Positions 58,630 through 64,000 of a DNA stretch of 64,000 nt are shown here, in pieces (positions within the stretch are counted from its first letter, which is position 1; every line of letters begins with the position of its first letter). Origin of the DNA: Propionibacteriales bacterium. GTDB lineage: Bacteria > Actinomycetota > Actinomycetes > Propionibacteriales > Nocardioidaceae. Location of the stretch: positions 1 to 64,000 of the forward strand of contig WHTJ01000009.1 in assembly GCA_009377795.1 (NCBI GenBank), given 5' to 3'. The notes beneath the pieces were generated by a model. That model was not told the origin of the DNA, searched no databases, and saw only the letters and a program-made list of their open reading frames with translations. Position numbers and translations under genes: made by a program.

Positions 58630-60138
58630 GTGAACAAGCTAGCCCGACCATTCGTGGTGTTCGTTGAGCGGTTCTACCCGGATCCGTTCGTCTTCGCCAT
58701 CGGCCTGACCGTGATCGTGTTCCTGCTGGCCCTTGGCCTCACGGACTCGGGACCCTCTGATGCCGTCGTCGCCTGGGGTGACGGTCTCGCCGATCTGATG
58801 ACCTTCATCGGCCAGCTGGCCCTGACCATCGTCACCGCCCACGCGCTCGCGCACACCGACGCGGTACGAAAGGGACTGGGACGCCTGGGTCGTATCCCCA
58901 ACTCGCCGGCCGTCGCCTACGGCATGGTGGCGTTCATCGCCGGCGTGGCGAGTCTGTTCGCCTGGGCCTTCGGTCTGGTTGTGGGCGCATTGATCGCCCG
59001 GCAGGTGGCCATGGAAGCGCGGAAGAAGGGGCTGAAGCTGCACTACCCGCTGCTGGTGGCCTCTGCCTACGCCGGCTTCGTCATCTGGCACATGGGTTAC
59101 TCGGGATCGGCGCCGCTGTTCGTGGCTACGGAGGGCCACGCCCTCGAGGAGCAGGTCGGCGGAATCATTCCGGTCTCGGAGACGATCTTCGCCCCCTGGA
59201 ACATCGCCACGGCCGTCGTTGCGCTCGTCGCAGTCACCGGGCTGATGGCGCTCCTGAGGCCCAAGGAGGGACGCGACAAGATCATCGAGATCAGCGATGC
59301 CGCGATCGAGGATTACCAGGAGACGATGGCCCGGATGGACCGGGAGCTCGTCGCCGCAAGCGCCTCCGGGGGTACCGCTGCCGCCGGCGGTTCCGAGACT
59401 GCGGTGAGCAGCTCGCGCTCCTCGGAAACCGTTGCCACGCAGGAGGCCGGAGCCGGCGGCCCGAGCACTGTGACCGCCGGTGGGGGGACCGACAATGGGA
59501 GTCGCACGATCGCCGATCGGCTGGACAAGACCCGCATCCTCAGCCTGTTCGCGGGCCTCGCCCTGGTGGTCTACCTCGTCATGTACTTCGGGGACGCCGG
59601 CCTCAACCTGACTCTGGACGTGGTGAACTGGACCTTCCTGGCCCTCGGCCTCCTGCTCTCGCGCTCGGTCCTCCACTACGTCAAGCTCATCGGTCACGCG
59701 AGCACGGCGGTCGGGCAGATCATCCTGCAGTACCCGTTCTACGCGGGGATCATGGGCATGATGGCCGGCACTGGGCTCATCTCGGTGTTCGCCGACTGGT
59801 TCACGAGCGTCTCCTCCGCCGACACCCTGGGCTTCTTCGCGTTCCTCTCCGGCGGCATCCTGAACATGTTCGTTCCCTCCGGTGGTGGACAGTGGGCCAT
59901 CCAGGGTCCGATCTTCATCGAGGCCGCCCAGAACCTGGGGACCGACCCGTCGCGAGTGGTCATGGGTGTTTCCTACGGTGACCAGTGGACGAACATGATC
60001 CAGCCGTTCTTCACGATCCCGCTGCTGGCGATCGCCGGCCTGCACGTCCGGCAGATCATGGGCTACACCTTCCTGGTCCTGATCGTCACCTTCTTCATCT
60101 TCGGTGGCGGCATCCTGCTCGCCGGTTCGGGAGCGTGA
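58630..60138 (+). CDS. AtoE-family short-chain fatty acid transporter (2)
   Basis: 502 residues, paralogue of the protein at 38654: VFVERFYPDPFVFAIGLTVIVFLLAL, LFAWAFGLVVGALIARQ, HYPLLVASAYAGFVIWHMGYSG, and FVPSGGGQWAIQGPIF near 418. A hydrophilic Ser/Gly/Ala-rich insert (residues 235-295) lies at the same place as in the paralogue. AGGAGG eight bases before the GTG. Between an acyl-CoA ligase and an enoyl-CoA hydratase, it likely imports the acid those enzymes degrade. Confidence 0.92.
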   Translation: MNKLARPFVVFVERFYPDPFVFAIGLTVIVFLLALGLTDSGPSDAVVAWGDGLADLMTFIGQLALTIVTAHALAHTDAVRKGLGRLGRIPNSPAVAYGMVAFIAGVASLFAWAFGLVVGALIARQVAMEARKKGLKLHYPLLVASAYAGFVIWHMGYSGSAPLFVATEGHALEEQVGGIIPVSETIFAPWNIATAVVALVAVTGLMALLRPKEGRDKIIEISDAAIEDYQETMARMDRELVAASASGGTAAAGGSETAVSSSRSSETVATQEAGAGGPSTVTAGGGTDNGSRTIADRLDKTRILSLFAGLALVVYLVMYFGDAGLNLTLDVVNWTFLALGLLLSRSVLHYVKLIGHASTAVGQIILQYPFYAGIMGMMAGTGLISVFADWFTSVSSADTLGFFAFLSGGILNMFVPSGGGQWAIQGPIFIEAAQNLGTDPSRVVMGVSYGDQWTNMIQPFFTIPLLAIAGLHVRQIMGYTFLVLIVTFFIFGGGILLAGSGA

Positions 60139-60905
60139 TGCCGACGTCGAGAATCCGGACCGACGGACAGGCTCCGTTCGTATGGGTCGTGCTCGATGCA
60201 CCGGCCAAGCGCAACGCGCTCGACACGGAAGCACTGCGTGGCCTCGCGGAGACTGTCCACCGGCTTGCCGCGGATCCGGAGGTCGCGGTCATCGGCCTGC
60301 GTGCCGAAGGTGACCACTTCTGCGCGGGTGCGGACATCGACGAGCTCAGGGCCCTCGGTTCGTCCGCAACGGCACGGGAGCACGCACGCATCGGGCAGGC
60401 CGCGTGCAACGCGCTCGAGCAGGCACCCGTGCCGGTGGTCGCCGCCATTCAGGGGTACTGCGTCGGCGGTGGGCTCGAGCTCGCGATGTCGGCCGACATC
60501 CGCATCGCGACGCCGGACGCCCGGTTCGGCCAGGTGGAGCTCGGCATCGGAAGCATCGCCGCCTGGGGCGGCATGCGACGACTGCCCCGCCTGGTCGGGG
60601 TGGCCGTGGCGAAGGACCTCGTGTTCTCGGCACGGCACATCGATGCAGTGGAGGCACGCGTGCGCGGCCTGATCAACGATGTGGTCGAGGACGGCGACCT
60701 CGTCACGGCTATCGAGCAGCGGACGGAGCATCTCCTGACGGCGCCCAGACTCGCGCTCGCCGCGAGCAAGCGAGCACTCGACCACTGGGCCGACGTACCC
60801 CTGGCGGCCGGTCTGGAGGACGACCGCGAGACGTTCGCGTGGCTCATGGAGGGCGACGAGTTCCAGGACGGCGTGAGCCGGTTTCTGGCTCGGTCCGGTC
60901 GCTGA
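60138..60905 (+). CDS. Enoyl-CoA hydratase/isomerase family protein
   Basis: 255 residues. Crotonase fold: VVLDAPAKRNALDTEALRGLAE, oxyanion hole HFCAGADIDEL near residue 60, IQGYCVGGGLELAMSADIRIATPDARFGQVELGIGSIAAWGG near 105-145. One glutamate is conserved (VELGIG), and the second usual Glu position (GGGLELA) is also present, so hydratase activity is plausible. ATG 60138 overlaps the AtoE stop (TGATG). Confidence 0.93.
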   Translation: MPTSRIRTDGQAPFVWVVLDAPAKRNALDTEALRGLAETVHRLAADPEVAVIGLRAEGDHFCAGADIDELRALGSSATAREHARIGQAACNALEQAPVPVVAAIQGYCVGGGLELAMSADIRIATPDARFGQVELGIGSIAAWGGMRRLPRLVGVAVAKDLVFSARHIDAVEARVRGLINDVVEDGDLVTAIEQRTEHLLTAPRLALAASKRALDHWADVPLAAGLEDDRETFAWLMEGDEFQDGVSRFLARSGR

Positions 60906-60939
60906 CGTCGTGGGACGTCACAACCGTCGGCCGTGACCG

Positions 60940-60979
60940 GAGCAGGGCCCCTCACGAGGGTTCGTAAGGGGCCCTGCTC
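60940..60979. terminator. Bidirectional terminator
   Basis: A 13-bp stem (60940-60952 with 60967-60979) between the convergent hydratase and acyl-CoA dehydrogenase genes. Confidence 0.8.
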
Positions 60980-60997
60980 GCGTCCGGTCCGCCGGTG

Positions 60998-62164
60998 TCA
61001 GGCTCCGGGAGCGTTCCACGCGTCATCGAACGCGTAACCCTCCAGCAATTCCCGGGCGATCACGAGGTACTGGATCGTCGGCGTCCCCTCCTCCAGCCAG
61101 TTCAGGCGCGCGTCACGGTACAGCCGTTCGATGGGGTGGCGGCGGGTGTAACCGATGCCGCCGTGGACGAGCAGGGCGCGGTCGGTCACCCTGCCCACCG
61201 CCTCCAGGCCGAACTGCTTGCACATCGCCGACTCGGCCGGAATCCGCTTGCCCGCATCCCATTTCGCCGCCGCGTCGAGAAGCATGTTCCGGAGGGCGTA
61301 GACGTCGACCGCCATCTCGGCGAGGTAGCGCTGCACCGCCTGCCGCTGCGCGATCGGCTTGCCGAAGGTGACCCGCTGCTGTGCGTACTGCCGCGAGAGA
61401 TCCAGGGCTCGCTCGGAGGTACCCCACGAGCTGGCGGCGATGAACACCCTGCTGATCTCGAGCGCACGCTCGAGATGGTCCTGACCCTGGCCCTCCTCGC
61501 CGACCAGCGTGGAGACCGGGACGCGAACGTCCTGGAACGTCACGACGCCGTGCTCACCGCCCTTGCACCCCATGGTCTCGGGCAGCCGCTCGATCGACAG
61601 CCCCGGCCGGTCCCGTTCCACGAGGAAGGCGGAGACCTCGGTGTCGGAGGTCTTCGCCAGGACGAGGAAATGGCTGGCGAAGTCGGAGTTCGTGATCAGC
61701 CACTTGCGGCCGTTGATGACGTACTCGTCGCCGTCACGACGGGCGCGAGTGCCCAGGTCCGCACCCGTACCGTGCTCCGGCTCGGTGAGCGCGAACGCCA
61801 GCGACTTCTCGCCGACCGCCGCACCGGGGAGCAGTGCGTCCTTCTGCTCGCGACCGCCGATCTCGGACAGGGCGTGTGCGAACGAGTTGTGCACGTGGAT
61901 GGCGGCGCGGATGCCGCCCTGGATCTTCGCGAACTCAGCGACGATGGGTAGGTACTGCGCGATGGAAAGCCCGGAACCGCCGTACTCCCGCGGGATGAGC
62001 AGGCCGAACGCTCCACTCTCGCGGAGCACCGGCCAGACCTTGTCGTAGGGAATGCGCTCGTTGTCCTCGATCTCCTGCTCCAGGGGGTCGAGCTCATTCC
62101 AGATCGCGTCGAAGGTCTTGTCGCGAAGCGCGACGTACTCCTCCTCCGGGAGTCCAACGGTCAT
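60998..62164 (-). CDS. Acyl-CoA dehydrogenase (2)
   Basis: 388 residues: LLIPREYGGSGLSIAQYLP, SLAFALTEPEHGTGADLGTRARRDGDEYVINGRKWLITNS near 120-160, QRVTFGKPIAQRQAVQRYLAEM, and HGGIGYTRRHPIERLYRDARLNWLEEGTPTIQYLVIARELL at the end, with the EGTxxIQ catalytic-Glu segment of classical enzymes. It introduces the alpha-beta double bond. ATG 62164 is preferred over GTG 62173 because GAGGTGG precedes it. Downstream of the SDR gene (48 bases). Confidence 0.93.
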   Translation of the reverse strand: MTVGLPEEEYVALRDKTFDAIWNELDPLEQEIEDNERIPYDKVWPVLRESGAFGLLIPREYGGSGLSIAQYLPIVAEFAKIQGGIRAAIHVHNSFAHALSEIGGREQKDALLPGAAVGEKSLAFALTEPEHGTGADLGTRARRDGDEYVINGRKWLITNSDFASHFLVLAKTSDTEVSAFLVERDRPGLSIERLPETMGCKGGEHGVVTFQDVRVPVSTLVGEEGQGQDHLERALEISRVFIAASSWGTSERALDLSRQYAQQRVTFGKPIAQRQAVQRYLAEMAVDVYALRNMLLDAAAKWDAGKRIPAESAMCKQFGLEAVGRVTDRALLVHGGIGYTRRHPIERLYRDARLNWLEEGTPTIQYLVIARELLEGYAFDDAWNAPGA

Positions 62165-62212
62165 GGGCGCCACCTCTCCGTGTATGTGGTCACTGGATCG
62201 AGTCGTTTCTGG

Positions 62213-62980
62213 TCACAGGGACCAGCCACCGTCCACGTTCAGAACGGTGCCGGTGCAGTACGTCGCGTCCTCGGACAGGAAGACCGCCGCAGTGGCGATC
62301 TCATCGGCAGTGCCGAAGCGGCCGAGCACCGTTTCGGTGTGGATCCGCTGGCGCGCCTTCTCGGGTACGGCCGAGGTCATGTCGGTGTCGACGAAGCCCG
62401 GCGCGAGGACGTTCACCCGGATGCCGTCCTGCCCGACTTCCTTGGCCAGCGAGCGGGCAAAGCCCACCATGGCGGCCTTGGCGCTGCCGTATGCCGTGTC
62501 TCCGGCGTGTCCGATCAGCCCCACCACGGAGGAGACGAGGAGGATGCTCGGCCGGTCGCTGCTCCTCAGTGCCGGCAACGCCGCCCTCGTGATGTGGGAC
62601 AAGCTGCCGACGTTGTGTTCGACCACCCGCCACCAGCGGTCGTGATCGAGGCGCTCGATGAGGCCGCCGTCCCAGACGCCCGCGTTCAGGATCAGAGCGT
62701 CCAGCTTCCCGAAATGCTCTCTCGTCGCTGCCACGGCATCGGCGGCGGAGTTCTCGGAGCTCAGCTCGTAGCGGATCGGAAGCACCCGCGGGCCCAGCTC
62801 CGCCACGAGTGCCGCAGCCCGCTCCGCACTCGAGTGGTAACCGCAGCCCACGCCGGTGCCCCGAGCCGCGAGCCGCCGGACGATCGCCGCGCCGATCCCG
62901 CGCGAGCCACCGGTCACGAGAACCACTCGCCCGGTCCCTCGGTCCTCCGAGGACGACGAGGGTGGCAGCGAGGAGCTCAT
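62213..62980 (-). CDS. Short-chain dehydrogenase/reductase (FabG-like)
   Basis: 255 residues: TGGSRGIG near 24, NAGVWDGG near 99, SSVVGLIGHAGDTAYGSAKAA with Ser and Tyr-x3-Lys near 150-168, PGFVDTDMT and TGTVLNVDGGWSL at the end. Reduces or oxidises a 3-hydroxyacyl or keto group. Operator copy E is 9 bases before its start, divergent with the racemase-like gene. Confidence 0.93.
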   Translation of the reverse strand: MSSSLPPSSSSEDRGTGRVVLVTGGSRGIGAAIVRRLAARGTGVGCGYHSSAERAAALVAELGPRVLPIRYELSSENSAADAVAATREHFGKLDALILNAGVWDGGLIERLDHDRWWRVVEHNVGSLSHITRAALPALRSSDRPSILLVSSVVGLIGHAGDTAYGSAKAAMVGFARSLAKEVGQDGIRVNVLAPGFVDTDMTSAVPEKARQRIHTETVLGRFGTADEIATAAVFLSEDATYCTGTVLNVDGGWSL

Positions 62981-62988
62981 GCAAGTAC

Positions 62989-63004
62989 TGTACTGACCAG
63001 TCCA
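62989..63004. promoter_or_regulatory. Shared 16-bp operator, copy E
   Basis: TGTACTGACCAGTCCA in the 111-base divergent gap between the SDR (62980) and the racemase-like gene (63092). It differs by one base from the complement of copy A, 10 kb away. Confidence 0.65.
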
Positions 63005-63091
63005 TTCGGCTCACAACGCCCGGGCGCGGTATGGCCCGTGGGGACCTCAGTCGGGCGGGCAGACAGGTTTCGACGTCGAGAGGACGGTGGG

Positions 63092-64000
63092 ATGAACGGT
63101 CCACATCCGCCTGAACCTCCGGTGAGCAACCCGGGGCCCCTGGCCGGGCTGCGGGCCCTCGAGCTCGGAGGCATCGGACCGGGGCCGTTCTGCGGCATGT
63201 TGCTGGCCGACCTCGGTGTGGACGTGGTGAAGGTCGAACGGGTCGACGTCGCGGACACTCCTGCCGACGACTCCGCTCGGTACGAGGTGCTGAACCGAGG
63301 ACGCACGTCGGTCGCCGTCGACCTGAGGACGTCGGAGGGGCGGGACATAGCCTTGTCGCTTGTCGAGACATGCGACATGGTCTTCGAAGGATTCCGGCCG
63401 GGCGTCGCGGAACGTCTCGGCGTCGGCCCGGCAGAGTGCATGGCCAGGAACCCGCGGGTCGTCTATGGGCGGATGACGGGATGGGGCCAGCGTGGCCCCC
63501 TGGCGCAGACCGCCGGCCATGACATCAACTACATCGCGCTGACTGGCGTTCTCGACGCCATCGGAACAGCGGGAGGGCCGCCCGTGCCGCCGCTGAACCT
63601 CCTGGGCGACTTCGGTGGTGGTGGCGTGTTCCTGGCGCTCGGCCTCGTCAGTGCCGTGTGGGAGTCCGCCCGCTCCGGACATGGCCAAGTGGTCGACGCC
63701 TCCATCGTGGACGGTACGTCGGCCCTGCTCGGCATGCTCATGGGCATGCGCAGCGCCGGCGACTGGACGGGAAGTCGCGGCGAGAATCTCCTCGACGGTG
63801 GTGCCCACTTCTACGGCGTGTACCAGTGTGCGGACGGTCATTTCATCTCGGTGGGGGCGATAGAACCGCAGTTCTACGAGCGGTTCCTCGATGGGCTGGG
63901 GGTGGAGGATGTTCCTGCCGATGACCGCATGGAACCCACGGACTGGCCTGCCCTACGCGAACTGGCGGCTGAGGCATTCCGGGGCAGAACTCGCGCCGAG
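63092..64000 (+). CDS. CaiB/BaiF family, alpha-methylacyl-CoA racemase-like (3' end beyond window)
   Basis: 303 codons are visible and the frame is open at the window end. LAGLRALELGGIGPGPFCGMLLADLGVDVVKVER is the class III CoA-transferase/AMACR opening; QTAGHDINYIALTGVLDAIG near residue 140 and LLDGGAHFYGVYQC near 233 match the racemase's histidine region and GGxxFYxxY segment. The AMACR reaction inverts a 2-methylacyl-CoA so that beta-oxidation can proceed. It is therefore consistent with branched-chain acid catabolism in this region. ATG 63092 follows GAGAGGACGGTGGG. Confidence 0.88.
   Translation, partial: MNGPHPPEPPVSNPGPLAGLRALELGGIGPGPFCGMLLADLGVDVVKVERVDVADTPADDSARYEVLNRGRTSVAVDLRTSEGRDIALSLVETCDMVFEGFRPGVAERLGVGPAECMARNPRVVYGRMTGWGQRGPLAQTAGHDINYIALTGVLDAIGTAGGPPVPPLNLLGDFGGGGVFLALGLVSAVWESARSGHGQVVDASIVDGTSALLGMLMGMRSAGDWTGSRGENLLDGGAHFYGVYQCADGHFISVGAIEPQFYERFLDGLGVEDVPADDRMEPTDWPALRELAAEAFRGRTRAE

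Noticed and set aside
1-64000. CRISPR array, rRNA genes or classical riboswitches
   Set aside because: I saw no regularly spaced short repeats, no rRNA-like sequence and no recognisable riboswitch core on either strand.

Overview
The window is high-GC DNA (most genes end codons in G or C, GTG and TTG starts are common, ATGA overlaps are frequent) with an actinomycete gene set: TypA, GTP-type PEP carboxykinase, SpoIVB/S55 peptidase, many TetR regulators, and a pSAM2-like integrative element in a tRNA gene. I read it as a chromosomal segment of an actinobacterium, perhaps in or near the Propionibacteriales. The genus cannot be fixed from the sequence.

Layout. (1) 1-4436: the first bases of an IS630-type transposase next to a 5'-truncated SnoaL-like gene, then housekeeping genes (GFA protein, TypA, acetyltransferase). 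(2) 4446-16718: a scar of an older integrase, then an apparently complete actinomycete integrative and conjugative element (AICE) bounded by 45-bp direct repeats at 4887-4931 and 16643-16687, inserted in tRNA-Arg(ACG). Its right part holds small transfer genes, an FtsK-like DNA translocase, a HUH-type replication initiator, an excisionase and an integrase. Its left part holds regulators and a cargo block of unrecognised genes, one with a HEPN-like motif. (3) 16719-24400: S55 peptidase, PEP carboxykinase, M14 carboxypeptidase flanked by two copies of a 68-bp repeat, a HAD hydrolase and an unknown gene. (4) 24436-36643: a catabolic island for tartrate-like hydroxy-dicarboxylates: TtuC-like dehydrogenase, LysR, two enolase-superfamily dehydratases (one of D-tartrate dehydratase type), two MmgE/PrpD proteins around a TctCAB transporter, and IclR. 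(5) 36690-42310: a TetR/glycosyltransferase pair, an AtoE-type short-chain fatty acid transporter, a methyltransferase and an amidase. (6) 42360-64000: a long acyl-CoA catabolism region with three acyl-CoA ligases, two acyl-CoA dehydrogenases, an APH-type kinase, SDRs, thiolase with OB-fold partner, CitE-like lyase, enoyl-CoA hydratase, thioesterase, iron alcohol dehydrogenase, a second AtoE transporter and an alpha-methylacyl-CoA racemase-like enzyme cut by the window end.

How the genes work together. In region 6, a 16-bp near-palindrome of the form TGTACYGnYCAGTCCA recurs in five intergenic or promoter positions between 52.8 and 63.0 kb. This suggests that one TetR repressor (56155-56811) controls several acyl-CoA operons. 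The 42360-47155 operon pairs a stand-alone APH-fold kinase with an acyl-CoA dehydrogenase by a 4-base overlap. That is the split form of the ACAD10/11 and LvaA/LvaC logic for 4-hydroxyacyl-CoA catabolism, so 4-hydroxy acids are a plausible substrate class. The best candidates for undescribed biology are the AICE cargo module (5937-8471), the long structured DNA near its left end (5101-5196), and the shared-operator acyl-CoA regulon.
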